Origin: Lentisphaeria bacterium | GTDB lineage: Bacteria > Verrucomicrobiota > Lentisphaeria > Victivallales > Victivallaceae | Assembly (NCBI GenBank): GCA_022768375.1 | Contig: JALEMG010000009.1 | Span: 1-64,000 of the forward strand | Reading direction: 5' to 3' | Length of the DNA: 64,000 bases | Shown: positions 9,687 to 19,207 of the stretch, in pieces | Numbering within the stretch: the stretch's first letter is position 1 | Layout: each line of letters begins with the position of its first letter | The notes under the pieces: generated by a model | Databases searched by the model: none | What the model was told of the DNA's origin: nothing | Seen by the model: the letters and a program-made list of their open reading frames with translations, nothing else | Translations under genes and position numbers: made by a program

Positions 9687-10835
9687 TCAGTCTCCGGTCC
9701 GGCCCCGGCGCAGAAGTTTCTCCAGTCCGTCGGCAAGACGCATGAACCGCGTCTTGCCGGAAGTGATCGCCCCCTGCGGACAATACTCCTGACAGCAGTA
9801 GCACCGGATGCACCCCGGATAGTCGAACCGAGGCTTGCCGGAACGCATTTTCAGCGTCTGCGGCGGACATTTGCTCACACACAATCCGCACCCGACGCAC
9901 TTCGCGGCGTCCAGCACCGGGCGCGCCACCATCCGCCGCCGCAGAAATTCCCGCAGTTTCACCGGAAACCACACCCCCCATGCCAGCGTCGGCGCCGGAG
10001 GTTCCGGCAGGACGACCGGGCGGATCGCCGGAACTTCGCCGCACGTTTCAAACTCCGGCATCATACCCCGCTCCCGCGCCCGCGTCAGCACCGGGATATC
10101 CGGCGCCCCCAGCACCGCCGCCGCAAAAGCGTCCAGCGCCAGCGCGTCCGTCGCCGCCGCCACAAACCTCAGCGCCACCGGTTCGCCGCTGCCGGGACCG
10201 TTGCCCTCCATGCCGATCACCGCGTCCAGCAGGGAAATTTGCGGCCGGACCAGCGTATAGAGGTCCAGCAGCAGATCCGCGAATTTGCCGTAGTCCCGGC
10301 CCACCGCCAGATGCCACCCCAGCCGTTCGCTGCCCCGGATCAAACCGAAAAGATTTTTCACCGCCAGCGTCAGCGTCATCATCGCATGGGTTTTCGCTTT
10401 GGCGAAGTCGATCACCAGATCGTACTCCCGGAACTCCGCGGCGACTTCCAACTGCTTGAAAAGACACGTTTCCGGCATCGCCGTCCGCTCATAACGACGG
10501 CAATTTTCCACCCGCACGCCGAGCGAGGCCAGCGTCTCCGCCACCCCCATGGCCGCCGCGATCGCCGGAGCGGTCCGCACCGCCGGGTTTTCGATCACCG
10601 CCACGTCCGCCGCGCCCGCATCGCGCAAAAGCGCGCACAGCCCCGTCAGCATCACCGGATGCACACAGGCCGGGTCGTCCGGCTTGCGGTACTCCAGAAA
10701 GTTCGGCTTGATCATCACCCGCTTCCCGGCCACCCCACCGCAGTGCGCCAGCACCGGAGCAAGCACCGCTTCCAGCGCGCCGCGCACGGCGGTCGGCTCG
10801 TACCCGGCCAGGCGCCGACAGCAAACCTTTTCCAT
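9687..10835 (-). CDS. DUF362 protein with two C-terminal 4Fe-4S clusters
   Basis: The 382-aa protein starts after GGAGGGAGG. The N-terminal 290 residues are DUF362 (KRVMIKPNFLEYRKPDD, VIDFAKAKTHAMMTLTLAVKNLFG). The C-terminus carries two ferredoxin motifs, CVGCGLCVSKCP and CIRCYCCQEYCP, each with the CxxCxxCxxxCP spacing. Proteins of this type are widespread in anaerobes as putative electron-transfer or iron-sulphur factors, but no reaction is established. It lies downstream of the ybaB terminator and appears to be transcribed separately. Confidence 0.85.
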   Translation of the reverse strand: MEKVCCRRLAGYEPTAVRGALEAVLAPVLAHCGGVAGKRVMIKPNFLEYRKPDDPACVHPVMLTGLCALLRDAGAADVAVIENPAVRTAPAIAAAMGVAETLASLGVRVENCRRYERTAMPETCLFKQLEVAAEFREYDLVIDFAKAKTHAMMTLTLAVKNLFGLIRGSERLGWHLAVGRDYGKFADLLLDLYTLVRPQISLLDAVIGMEGNGPGSGEPVALRFVAAATDALALDAFAAAVLGAPDIPVLTRARERGMMPEFETCGEVPAIRPVVLPEPPAPTLAWGVWFPVKLREFLRRRMVARPVLDAAKCVGCGLCVSKCPPQTLKMRSGKPRFDYPGCIRCYCCQEYCPQGAITSGKTRFMRLADGLEKLLRRGRTGD

Positions 10836-10850
10836 CCTCCCTCCGTCAAC

Positions 10851-10876
10851 AGAAAAGGCCCCGCGTCCACGGGGCC
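10851..10876 (-). terminator. Rho-independent terminator after ybaB
   Basis: On the minus strand GGCCCCG, a 6-nt loop and CGGGGCC are followed by TTTTC, just after the ybaB stop. It should end the yajC-secDF-ybaB transcript. Confidence 0.8.
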
Positions 10877-10894
10877 CGAATCACGATACCGCGC

Positions 10895-11212
10895 TCAGAA
10901 TGCCGGCAGTTCGATGCCCAGCGCACCGGTGACTTCCTTCATTTTCTCCTGCATGGCGCCCCGAGCCGAAGCGTATGCGGAATTCAGCGCACTTTGCAGT
11001 TCGCTCTCCAGATACGTCCGGTCCCCCAGCATTTCCGGAGCAATGCGGATGGCGCGGACGGTGAAGTCCCCGCCCACCGTGACCTGGACTCCGCCGTTGG
11101 CGGTGGCGGCGGTGAACTCCATCTGCGGCAGTTCGTCCTTCAACTTCGCCGCGCTCTCCTGCAGTTCCTTTGCGTGGGACATGAGTTTGATGATATCACC
11201 GAATCCGGGCAT
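10895..11212 (-). CDS. ybaB: YbaB/EbfC family nucleoid-associated protein
   Basis: The 105-aa protein shows the family pattern: an N-terminal helix (MSHAKELQESAAKLKDEL) and a central strand pair (GGVQVTVGGDFTVRAIRIAPEML). YbaB forms tweezer-like dimers that bind DNA. Its usual partners dnaX-recR are absent; instead it starts 1 nt after the secDF stop and closes that operon with a terminator. Size is normal. Confidence 0.85.
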   Translation of the reverse strand: MPGFGDIIKLMSHAKELQESAAKLKDELPQMEFTAATANGGVQVTVGGDFTVRAIRIAPEMLGDRTYLESELQSALNSAYASARGAMQEKMKEVTGALGIELPAF

Positions 11213-11213
11213 G

Positions 11214-13730
11214 TCACCGGCCTCCTTTCGCTTTGGCCGCCCGGCACCGCCGCCGCCACGCGACGAACGGCGCCGAAAGCATCACCGACGAGTAGGTGCC
11301 GAGAATGATGCCCAGCATCATCACGAAGACGAAATCGCTGATCTCCGGTCCTCCCCCGATCCACATCACGAACACCACCGCGAACGTGGTCAGACTGGTG
11401 ATCATCGTCCGGCCGAAGGTCTGATTGACCGAAAGATTGACCATCTCCTCGAAGTTCGCGCCTTCGTGAAGTTTCAGATTCTCCCGGAGCCGGTCGAAGA
11501 TCACCACCGTGTCGTTGATGGAATATCCGATGACGGTCAGGAACGCCGCCACCGTGGTCAGCCCGATGGTCCGGCCGCTGGCCAGATAGATCGCCAGCAC
11601 CACCATCACGTCGTGCAGCAGCGCCAGCACACTGGCAATGGCAAAGGAGAACTCATACCGCAGCAGAATATACGCGCCGATGCCGATCAGCGCCAGCACG
11701 ACGGCATAAATGGCGGTCTTGGTGAATTCCCGTCCGATCAGCCCGTCCAGGTGCTGGGTCCGGGCGGTATCCGGCCTGATGCCCAATTGCGGGTAGTTTT
11801 TGGCCAGCAGTTCGCCGATGGCCCTGCCGGTGGCCAGATCGTCGCGGTCGTCGCCGCGCATGCGGACCTCCATGACATCGCGGGCGGCGCCGACGCCGCT
11901 CTTGTAGGTCACGGAAGCCTGATCGTATCCCGCCGCTTTCAGCGTCCGGGCCATCTGCGAGGTGTTGCCCTTTTCCTTGTATTCATAGGTGACGGCCGAA
12001 CCGCCGGTGAAGTCGATGCCCAGCATGCCCCGCCCGCGGACGAAGAACATCGCAATGAGCAGAACAATCAGCGCGCCGGAGAAGCACAGCGCCTTGGGCC
12101 AACTCCGGATGAAGTCGAACTTCGGCGTGGCAAAAATCTGCAGCATGGAGATGCGCTTGAGATCGAAGTACCGGAACAGATAGTCGTAGACCAGCCGGGT
12201 GACGAACACCGCCGAAAAGAGACTGCTCAGAATTCCGATGCACAGCGTGATGGCAAATCCTTTGATCGCGCCGGTGCCCACATTCATCAGGATCAGCGCC
12301 GTGACCAGCGTGGTGATGTTGGAGTCGACGACGGCGCTCAGCGCCCGGTCGTAACCGGAAGCGACCGCGTTGGCCACGGACTTGCCGGTCTTGAGTTCCT
12401 CCCGGATGCGCTCGTAAATCAGCACGTTGGCGTCCACCGCCATGCCGATGGTCAGCACGATGCCGGCGATGCCCGGCAGTGTGAGCGTACAGTCAAACGC
12501 GGCCATCGCGCCGAGAATGAGCAGGATGTTCAGCGCCAGCGCCGCAATGGCGATGATACCGCTGAACCGATAATAGATCAGCATGAAAAGCGCCACCACC
12601 GCCAGCGAAATGATCCCGACGACGATGCCGTTCTCCACACTGGCCCGCCCCAGCGTCGGATCGGTGTCGAACACCGCCCGCACTTCGATCTTGAAGGGAA
12701 AACTGCCGGACGTGAGCGCGTCGGCGATGGACTTCGCCTCCTCGTCGGTGAAACTGCCGGAAATCTCCGCCGCGCCGCCCGCGATCGCGCTGTTGATCCG
12801 AGGCGCACAGTAGAGTTTGCCGTCCAGCACGATGGCCAGCAGCCTGCCGACATTGGCCTGCGTCACCCGTTTGAAATCATCCGCACCCTGAATATTGAAC
12901 CGCAGCGTGATCTTGCGCTGTCCCATCTCGTCCCGGATCGCCCGGGCCAACGTGATGTTGCGCCCGTCCATCTCCGGACGGACCCGCACCAGAAACCGGC
13001 GGATGAAGGGCTTGCCGTGCTCCAACTCGGTGTACTCCATGTACTCCGTGCCGGGGGGCACACTGTCCGGATTGGCTTTGTAGGAATCCAGTTCGGCCTC
13101 GGAAGCCGACTCCACCAGCCGGAACTCCAGTTTCGCGCTCATCTGGATGATGTCGCGGAGTTTCGCCTTTTCGTCCTTGGTCACCAGCGGGGCCCGCAGT
13201 ACGATGTTGCGCGCTCCGGACGGCGCGATCTCCGCTTCAAAGATGTTCTGCGCCTCCAGACGGCGGCGCAGATTCTCCACCGCCACGTCGCGGTAGTGGT
13301 TGAAGTCGTTCTCCATCTGCGCCTTCATTTCGGCGCTCTGGTTGGCGTCGGGGGTCAGTTCCAAATAGAACTCCACCCCGCCGTTGAGGTCCAGCCCCAG
13401 CCGGATCGAACTGGAAGCCTTTTTGCGGATCAGGCTCATCACGTCCCGGCTGTTGGACAAATCGCTGCCCTTGACCATGGGCGCGAGGTTCACCCCCCGC
13501 TCGTCGGCGGCGGCCAGCAGCGCCTGGGATTCAAACAAATTGACGTCTTTGGACTGTTTGGCCTTCGCCGCGGCGACCAGTTCTCCGGCGACCGGGTCGG
13601 CGGGATTCTTGAGCAGACTTTGGAATACATCGTAATAATTCTGCGGCGCCAGCGGATACATCGCGATCGCAAAGACCGCGATGACCACCAGCACCAGCAG
13701 CGTGCGGAGCAGCAGGGGTTTTTTGTCCAT
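11214..13730 (-). CDS. secDF: Protein translocase subunit SecDF (fused SecD and SecF)
   Basis: At 838 aa this is a single-chain SecD-SecF. SecD: N-terminal membrane helix, LGLDLNGGVEFYLEL, then a large periplasmic P1 region, and membrane helices around GIVLTIGMAVDANVLIYERIRE with the functional Asp. SecF: from about residue 560 (GIDFTGGSAVTYEY) to GYSINDTVVIFDRLREN. It uses the ion gradient to pull exported proteins through SecYEG. The start overlaps the yajC stop by one base, and ybaB follows at once. Fused SecDF is found in several phyla. Confidence 0.95.
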   Translation of the reverse strand: MDKKPLLLRTLLVLVVIAVFAIAMYPLAPQNYYDVFQSLLKNPADPVAGELVAAAKAKQSKDVNLFESQALLAAADERGVNLAPMVKGSDLSNSRDVMSLIRKKASSSIRLGLDLNGGVEFYLELTPDANQSAEMKAQMENDFNHYRDVAVENLRRRLEAQNIFEAEIAPSGARNIVLRAPLVTKDEKAKLRDIIQMSAKLEFRLVESASEAELDSYKANPDSVPPGTEYMEYTELEHGKPFIRRFLVRVRPEMDGRNITLARAIRDEMGQRKITLRFNIQGADDFKRVTQANVGRLLAIVLDGKLYCAPRINSAIAGGAAEISGSFTDEEAKSIADALTSGSFPFKIEVRAVFDTDPTLGRASVENGIVVGIISLAVVALFMLIYYRFSGIIAIAALALNILLILGAMAAFDCTLTLPGIAGIVLTIGMAVDANVLIYERIREELKTGKSVANAVASGYDRALSAVVDSNITTLVTALILMNVGTGAIKGFAITLCIGILSSLFSAVFVTRLVYDYLFRYFDLKRISMLQIFATPKFDFIRSWPKALCFSGALIVLLIAMFFVRGRGMLGIDFTGGSAVTYEYKEKGNTSQMARTLKAAGYDQASVTYKSGVGAARDVMEVRMRGDDRDDLATGRAIGELLAKNYPQLGIRPDTARTQHLDGLIGREFTKTAIYAVVLALIGIGAYILLRYEFSFAIASVLALLHDVMVVLAIYLASGRTIGLTTVAAFLTVIGYSINDTVVIFDRLRENLKLHEGANFEEMVNLSVNQTFGRTMITSLTTFAVVFVMWIGGGPEISDFVFVMMLGIILGTYSSVMLSAPFVAWRRRCRAAKAKGGR

Positions 13731-14188
13731 TATCGGGCGTCTCCGCTCTTATTCTCCCCGTCCTCCACGGAAGCGACGCCATTCTTGACGACCAGAACTT
13801 TGACATTGTCCGCGATCTCCACCAGAAATTCCTTCTCCCGGACCTCGGCCACCTTGCCGTAGACGCCGCTGTTGAGCAGAACTCTCGACCCCTTGACGAT
13901 CCGGTCCAGCATCTCCTGGCGCTTCTGCTGCTGTTTCTTGTTGGAGCGGGAGAAAATAAAAATCATCACCACGATGATCAGAATGGGCATCAGCATCCCC
14001 GTCCACTCCCGTTTCGGTTCGGGTCTGGCCTCCTCCTGCGCCGCGGCGCTGGTGACCACCTCGGCCGTCTGCGGCGCAACGGTCTGCGCCGCCGCCGGAG
14101 CCTTCACCGGAGCCGCTTGAGGCACCTCCGCCAGACAGAACGCCGCGCATCCCAACATCAAGACCAGTACCATCGCTTTGAATTTCAT
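13730..14188 (-). CDS. yajC: Preprotein translocase subunit YajC
   Basis: The 152-aa protein has an N-terminal hydrophobic segment, an Ala/Pro-rich linker that is longer than in E. coli YajC, one strong membrane helix (GMLMPILIIVVMIFIFSRS), and the hallmark KKQQQKRQEMLDRIVKGSRVLLNSGVYGKV. YajC associates with SecDF in the Sec holotranslocon. The first segment resembles a signal peptide (GCAAFCLAEVPQA), so the Ala/Pro part may be periplasmic. First gene of yajC-secDF-ybaB, 29 bp after uxaE with no promoter seen between them. Confidence 0.9.
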   Translation of the reverse strand: MKFKAMVLVLMLGCAAFCLAEVPQAAPVKAPAAAQTVAPQTAEVVTSAAAQEEARPEPKREWTGMLMPILIIVVMIFIFSRSNKKQQQKRQEMLDRIVKGSRVLLNSGVYGKVAEVREKEFLVEIADNVKVLVVKNGVASVEDGENKSGDAR

Positions 14189-14217
14189 TTTCTATTCCCC
14201 TTTCCCTTGTTGAAAAT

Positions 14218-15747
14218 TCAGTTTTTGGCGGCTACGCCCAACAGCCGCAGGTGTTTGTCGAAATGGGCCTCGATCGCAGCGTCGTACTCCGCTTCCAGTT
14301 TGTGCATCGCCTTGAAGAACCGCTCCCGCAGATTCCCGGTGAGGATCGGGCCGTAGTTGATGTGGAGCAACTGCCGCGCCTCGGGCATCTCCATCAGCGC
14401 CGGCAGTTCCTCGTCCTTGAGCGCCTCCACCGCCGGGATCTTCGTGAAGTCGGCGGTGATGTGGTAAAGTTTGAGCATCTCGTTCACGTTGTCCAGCGCG
14501 CACCGGTGCATGTCGCGGTAGAGCGCGGGATCGTGTTTTGCGATGACCGTCACCGCCACCAGCCAACTGGTCCCGGCGGTCTTGAGGTGGAGATAATGCC
14601 GGGTCTCCCGGCCGACGGTGGGATAGACCGCGAACTTGTCGCTGCCGCTGTGCACGGAAATCTTGTAGTTGCCGTAGTTGGCGGCGATCCGCGCGTGGAC
14701 CTTGAACTGCCGGTCGAATTCGGCCAGATCGCCGATGTAGTCGATGGCCTTCTGAAATTCGCCGATGAACCGGGGCGCCAGCGAACTGCATTCCACGCCG
14801 CGCCGACGCAACTCCCGCACGATGAAAAGATGATGGCTCGGCAGCGTGGGACTGCTGGTCTCGTCGATGGAAATTTCCAAATCGAACTCCTCGCCCCGGG
14901 CGGCTTTCAGGTGTTCGTTGACCTCCCGGGCGAAGTCCAGCGCCGCCGTGTACATCACCGCGCACCGTTTGGCGGTCAGCGCGTCGATTTTCACCGACAC
15001 GTCGTCGCCCAGCACGAACTCCTTATCGGCGTACTCGGACAGCACCAGTTTCCGCAGAGACTCCGGCAACTGTGCGAACGCCGCGTCGATTTTTCCGGCG
15101 TCCCAGTCGCCCGCCGCCGCATTCATCACGTCGGAAAGGTCCAGCGTGATCATCGGCATCCCGGCGGACAGCGCCGTGTCGATGTCCTTGATCGTCTTGA
15201 GGTGATCGCCGTCGGCGCCGTACCCGTCCCGGTAGTCGGCGGCAAAGACCATGAAGCAGGCGTCGTCCACCACGCCGCGGAAGGTCCGGTGCGTCATGGT
15301 CAGTTCCCGCATGGACTGCTGAGCCAGAACCGGGGAAATCTGAACTTTTTTCGCCGCCAGAATGTGTCCGGTGGTGGCCAGCCCGAGCCGGTCGCCGCAG
15401 CCGATGGTGGTGCGGACGTTGCGGAGACTGCGGGGCGCGGTCCACGGGAAGTGACGGCGGAGCGCGGCGGCGTTCTTCTCGGAAAGCGCACCGACCAGCG
15501 CGACGGCGCCGTCGGCCAGTTTCACGCTCTCGCCCTCAAATCCGGCGGGAAGTTCCTTTGCGCAGTCCGCAACGACGAGAAGAAACTTTTTCTCCGCGTC
15601 GCGGCCCATCATCACCGCCGCCTTGCCCAGTTTGTGAATCGAATCGGGATAGACGCTCACCGCCCCCGACTGACTGACCATCTCCGACTTCAGGACTTCC
15701 TCACTTTTGCCGAGCAGAACTGCGGCGCTCTCCGCGATTTTTTTCAT
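14218..15747 (-). CDS. uxaE: Tagaturonate epimerase
   Basis: The 509-aa protein matches the UxaE family in length and motifs: VSVYPDSIHKLGKAAVMMGRDAEK near the N-terminus, TTIGCGDRLGLATTGH, FDLEISIDETSSPTLPSHHLFI and YKISVHSGSDKFAVYP. The His, Asp and Glu residues in these blocks are candidate metal ligands. UxaE interconverts D-tagaturonate and D-fructuronate, joining galacturonate (pectin) degradation to the glucuronate branch. It has its own promoter and no other hexuronate genes are adjacent. Confidence 0.85.
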   Translation of the reverse strand: MKKIAESAAVLLGKSEEVLKSEMVSQSGAVSVYPDSIHKLGKAAVMMGRDAEKKFLLVVADCAKELPAGFEGESVKLADGAVALVGALSEKNAAALRRHFPWTAPRSLRNVRTTIGCGDRLGLATTGHILAAKKVQISPVLAQQSMRELTMTHRTFRGVVDDACFMVFAADYRDGYGADGDHLKTIKDIDTALSAGMPMITLDLSDVMNAAAGDWDAGKIDAAFAQLPESLRKLVLSEYADKEFVLGDDVSVKIDALTAKRCAVMYTAALDFAREVNEHLKAARGEEFDLEISIDETSSPTLPSHHLFIVRELRRRGVECSSLAPRFIGEFQKAIDYIGDLAEFDRQFKVHARIAANYGNYKISVHSGSDKFAVYPTVGRETRHYLHLKTAGTSWLVAVTVIAKHDPALYRDMHRCALDNVNEMLKLYHITADFTKIPAVEALKDEELPALMEMPEARQLLHINYGPILTGNLRERFFKAMHKLEAEYDAAIEAHFDKHLRLLGVAAKN

Positions 15748-15812
15748 GACGTTTTCTCCATGATTGCCATGTATGAATGATACGATATTTCCGAAAGCAT
15801 ACGGTTGTCGTT

Positions 15813-15841
15813 AATATAACTCCAAAATGCCCGTTTTACAA
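15813..15841 (-). promoter_or_regulatory. Promoter of uxaE
   Basis: Minus strand TTGTAA (15836-15841), 17 bp, TATATT (15813-15818). Confidence 0.7.
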
Positions 15842-15889
15842 GATTTTCCCGCAAAAACTTACGATTCTTGTTCCGTGCCGGCCTCCCGG

Positions 15890-16342
15890 TCACCGGTGAT
15901 GGTAGGAGCCGCCGTTGAGGAGATTCAGCCCCCGGTAGAGTTGTTCGCAGAAAAGCAGTCGGGCCAGTTCATGGGTGAACGTCAGTTTGGAGAGCGCCCA
16001 AAGCAGAGAAACGTGCGCCTTGACTTCCGGAGAGAGTCCGAAGGGGCCGCCGATGACGAATACGATCTTCCGGTCCGCCCGCTCCAGAAACTCCGCGAAT
16101 TCCGCCGTGGAGAACTCCCGGCCCGTCTCGTCCAGCGCCACGGTCAGCGCATTGCGCTCCTTCGCCAGTTCCCGGAGGATCGCCCTGCCCTCCCCGGCAA
16201 CGTCCGAATCGGGGACGACGATGCATTCGCACCGGCCGTAAGCCCCGGACCGGGTCAGAAATTCATCGCACAACCCCGCCAGAGTCCGGTCCCGCATCCG
16301 GCCGACGGCGACCAGTTTCACCACGCGTTCAAACTTCGCCAT
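15890..16342 (-). CDS. rlmH: 23S rRNA (pseudouridine1915-N3)-methyltransferase RlmH
   Basis: The 150-aa protein shows the SPOUT signature: LDETGREFSTAEFAEFL, FVIGGPFGLSPEV, and the C-terminal LLFCEQLYRGLNLLNGGSYHH. RlmH methylates pseudouridine 1915 in helix 69 of 23S rRNA using SAM. The usual ending is PYH(K/R); here it is SYHHR, a small deviation. Its ATG overlaps the stop of the upstream glycosyltransferase by one base, so they form an operon. Confidence 0.9.
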   Translation of the reverse strand: MAKFERVVKLVAVGRMRDRTLAGLCDEFLTRSGAYGRCECIVVPDSDVAGEGRAILRELAKERNALTVALDETGREFSTAEFAEFLERADRKIVFVIGGPFGLSPEVKAHVSLLWALSKLTFTHELARLLFCEQLYRGLNLLNGGSYHHR

Positions 16343-17715
16343 CAGGAGATCCGCCGGGGCGACGAATACACGGGTTCATCCTTCGCGGCGCGGATCTCCC
16401 GGGTCATCCACTTGGAATTACGCACGGTGATCCACGAGTACACGCAGATCCACGACAGCGCGAACATGTTGAAAATCCCCACCGCAAACGCGTACAGCGC
16501 CCGGATCGGCGATTCCCTTTCGGCGTACAGGATCGCCGGGATCGTGGCCCAGCCCCACCCCACCGCGATCAGGTAATGGAACATCACCTCCGCGTCATGC
16601 GCTCCGGCGCTCAGCACGGCCAGCAGCATCGGCAGCGCCAGCATCGGCAGCATCAGCCCCAGCAGTTGAAACACCAGGATCACCTGCAGTCCGACAATCC
16701 GCCAACTCCGCGGCCAGCGGCGGAAAAAGTACCCGATCATCAGCAGTCCCTCCCGGACATCGCCCCGGGTCCAGCGGATCAGTGTCCGGCACAACTGGGG
16801 ATAATCGGCGGGGACCCGCGTCGTCACCCGGGCCCCGTGCTGCAGCACGACCCGGTAGTCGTGACGCAGCAGAATGCTGGTCAGCGCCCGGTCTTCCCCG
16901 ATGTGGGATGGGCGCCCCATGAAGGTCTGATTCAGCCAGCCGTCCAGATGCGGCAGCAGCGCCGCTTTGCGGTACGCGCTGATCGCACCGGGAGAACACA
17001 GCACCGCGCCGATGGCGCTCTGCGCGCACCGGAGAAAATCGCAACTGAACACGAAGAAAATATCCAGCATCCGCGGCACGAAACCGTCGCGCAGATTCCC
17101 CACCCGGACCGTGCCGGCCACGCCGCCCACGTCCCGGCGGACAAAGGGGCGCACCAGTTCGGCCAGCGTCCCCGGCTCCACCAGAGAATCGCTGTCGATG
17201 GTGACGACGATATCGTGCTTTGCCGCGGTGAAACCGCGGTAAAGCGCGGCCTTCTTGCCCTGATTGCGCTCGAAATTCACCGCTCTGACGATCCCGTCGG
17301 ATTCGCCGGAGACCAGTTTGATCCAATTCCACGTATCATCGGCCGAGCCGTCGTTGACGGCGATGATCTCCAGTTTCTCCCTCGGGTAGTCGCTGCGAAG
17401 CAGACTGCGCAGCGTTTCCGCCACCGCGCTGCCCTCGTTGTAGGCAGGGACCACCACCGTGCAGCCGGGAAGTTCGCCGGACGGATCGTCCACCGGTTTG
17501 TAGAAGCAGACCAGGATCGCCTGAAACAGCAGGTAAAGGACCATCAACACCGAAATGCCCAGCCCGGCGTACGCCGCCGCGCCGGACCAGTCGGACGCTC
17601 CGGCCGAACCGAGCCGTTTGAGCGACGCCTGATACAGCGCCAGGTACGACACGCCGCAGAACACCACGGTGAAAAGCGCCCATGCGCCGATTTTTCTCCA
17701 GTTCATGATCTTCAC
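16342..17715 (-). CDS. Processive family 2 glycosyltransferase, membrane-bound
   Basis: The protein has two N-terminal membrane helices, a GT-A domain and several C-terminal helices. GT2 motifs are complete: VVVPAYNEGSAVAETL, IIAVNDGSADDT, TIDSDS, GEDRALT, and RTLIRWTRGD (the Q/RxxRW block). This order is that of hyaluronan synthase/NodC/PgaC-type enzymes that polymerise and export polysaccharide. I chose the GTG at 17715 because it follows AAGGAAGG at the right distance; TTG at 17736 and ATG at 17706 are alternatives. It is co-transcribed with rlmH. The sugar is unknown. Confidence 0.8.
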   Translation of the reverse strand: MKIMNWRKIGAWALFTVVFCGVSYLALYQASLKRLGSAGASDWSGAAAYAGLGISVLMVLYLLFQAILVCFYKPVDDPSGELPGCTVVVPAYNEGSAVAETLRSLLRSDYPREKLEIIAVNDGSADDTWNWIKLVSGESDGIVRAVNFERNQGKKAALYRGFTAAKHDIVVTIDSDSLVEPGTLAELVRPFVRRDVGGVAGTVRVGNLRDGFVPRMLDIFFVFSCDFLRCAQSAIGAVLCSPGAISAYRKAALLPHLDGWLNQTFMGRPSHIGEDRALTSILLRHDYRVVLQHGARVTTRVPADYPQLCRTLIRWTRGDVREGLLMIGYFFRRWPRSWRIVGLQVILVFQLLGLMLPMLALPMLLAVLSAGAHDAEVMFHYLIAVGWGWATIPAILYAERESPIRALYAFAVGIFNMFALSWICVYSWITVRNSKWMTREIRAAKDEPVYSSPRRIS

Positions 17716-17749
17716 GACGTTTCCTTCCTTGTGCAACTGCCCGAACTAT

Positions 17750-17778
17750 AATATAATCCGTTTCCCGGCCCTTTACAA
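17750..17778 (-). promoter_or_regulatory. Promoter of the glycosyltransferase-rlmH operon
   Basis: Minus strand TTGTAA (17773-17778), 17 bp, TATATT (17750-17755). Confidence 0.7.
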
Positions 17779-17811
17779 GGGAACCGTCCGAAAATCCCCG
17801 TCTCCGGACAG

Positions 17812-19125
17812 TCACTTCACCCGGTTGTCGATGACCCGTTTGGCCTTGCCTTCGCTCCGGGCGATGCTTCGGGGCGCAACCAGTTTCAGTTTGATCCGCA
17901 GACCGATGACCGACTCCACGGCGGCGATGATGCGCTTCTGCAGCGCCTCCAGTTCCCGCACCTGGTCGGAGAAGGACGCCTCGTTGATCTCCACGTCCAG
18001 TTCGATGGAATCCATGCCGTTCTCGGTGGTGAGGATGATCATGTAATTGGCACTGACCCCCTCCACGGTGAGCAGGGCGGATTCGATCTGGGACGGGAAC
18101 ACATTCACGCCCCGGATGATGAACATGTCGTCGCTGCGGGCAGAGATCCGGTCGATCCGGCGGAGCGTCCGCCCGCACTTGCACGGTTCGGTGATGATCC
18201 GGGTCAGATCGCGGGTCCGGTAGCGGATCATCGGCATGGCGAATTTGCTCAGCGTGGTCAGCACCAGTTCCCCGAATTCGCCGTCCGGCAGCACTTCGCC
18301 GGTGTCGGGGTCGATGATCTCGGGATAGAAGCGGTCCTCGAAAACATGCAGTCCCTCGTGCTTCACGCACTCCACCGCCACCCCCGGTCCGATGATCTCG
18401 GAGAGCCCGTAAATGTCGAACGCCTCGATGCCCGCGCCCTGTTCCAGCCGTGCCCGCATCCCCTGCGACCACGGTTCCGCACCGAAAATCCCGACGCGGA
18501 TCGGCAGTTCCCGCATGTCGATCCCGGCGGCATTGGCCTGTTCGATGAGGTGCAGGAAGTAACTCGGCGTACAGCAGATGCCGGTCACGCCGAAATCGCG
18601 GAGCAGCATGACCTGACGCTGGGTGTTGCCCACCGAGGCGGGCACCACGGTCGCGCCGATGGCCTCCACGCCGTCGTGCGCGCCCAGCCCGCCGGTGAAA
18701 AGACCGTATCCGTAGGCCACCTGAACGATGTCGTTTTTCGTCAGGCCCGCCCCGCTCAGCGCCCGCCCCATGACCTCCGCCCACACCGCGAGGTCCTCGC
18801 GGGTATAGCCGACGACGATGGGTTTGCCGGTGGTGCCGCTGGAGGCGTGCAGCCGCACCACTTCGCTCATCGGCACGGCGAACAGTCCGAACGGGTAGGT
18901 GTCGCGCAGGTCCACTTTTTTGAAAAACGGCAGCAGCGCGATGTCCCGCAGGGTTTTCACATGTTCCGGGCGCACGCCGCGCTCCTCCATGCGGGCACGG
19001 AACAGCGGCACATGCTCGTAGGCGTGCCGGACGATATTCTGCAGCCGGGCCAACTGGAGTTCGCGCAGATATTCGACTCCGAGGAAGTCGGACGCGCACA
19101 CATTGTCAATCGTCGCAAGGTCCAT
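17812..19125 (-). CDS. paaK: Phenylacetate-CoA ligase family protein
   Basis: The 437-aa protein is a full-length PaaK-type adenylate-forming enzyme: P-loop LHASSGTTGKPIVVGYT, substrate-pocket DIYGLSEIIGPG, MIRYRTRDLT, and GVNVFPSQIESALL near the C-terminus. A Cys pair (CKCGRTL) is characteristic of PaaK. It would activate phenylacetate or another aryl acid to its CoA thioester. No paa ring-degradation genes are nearby, which in anaerobes often means an indolepyruvate/arylpyruvate branch; the real substrate is open. ATG follows GGAGCGAG. Confidence 0.85.
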   Translation of the reverse strand: MDLATIDNVCASDFLGVEYLRELQLARLQNIVRHAYEHVPLFRARMEERGVRPEHVKTLRDIALLPFFKKVDLRDTYPFGLFAVPMSEVVRLHASSGTTGKPIVVGYTREDLAVWAEVMGRALSGAGLTKNDIVQVAYGYGLFTGGLGAHDGVEAIGATVVPASVGNTQRQVMLLRDFGVTGICCTPSYFLHLIEQANAAGIDMRELPIRVGIFGAEPWSQGMRARLEQGAGIEAFDIYGLSEIIGPGVAVECVKHEGLHVFEDRFYPEIIDPDTGEVLPDGEFGELVLTTLSKFAMPMIRYRTRDLTRIITEPCKCGRTLRRIDRISARSDDMFIIRGVNVFPSQIESALLTVEGVSANYMIILTTENGMDSIELDVEINEASFSDQVRELEALQKRIIAAVESVIGLRIKLKLVAPRSIARSEGKAKRVIDNRVK

Positions 19126-19178
19126 ATTCTCGCTCCATCATGCATTCGCATTCATTCAAAAATTTTGATATTTCGGGT

Positions 19179-19207
19179 AATATAGCACCGGTTCGGCGTT
19201 ACTGCAA
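19179..19207 (-). promoter_or_regulatory. Promoter of paaK
   Basis: Minus strand TTGCAG (19202-19207), 17 bp, TATATT (19179-19184), with TGC before the -10. The -35 lies inside the end of the upstream transglycosylase gene. Confidence 0.7.

Noticed and set aside
10239-13862. 1207-aa plus-strand frame opposite secDF
   Set aside because: Antisense shadow; His/Arg/Gln-rich low-complexity product, while secDF motifs are clear on the minus strand.
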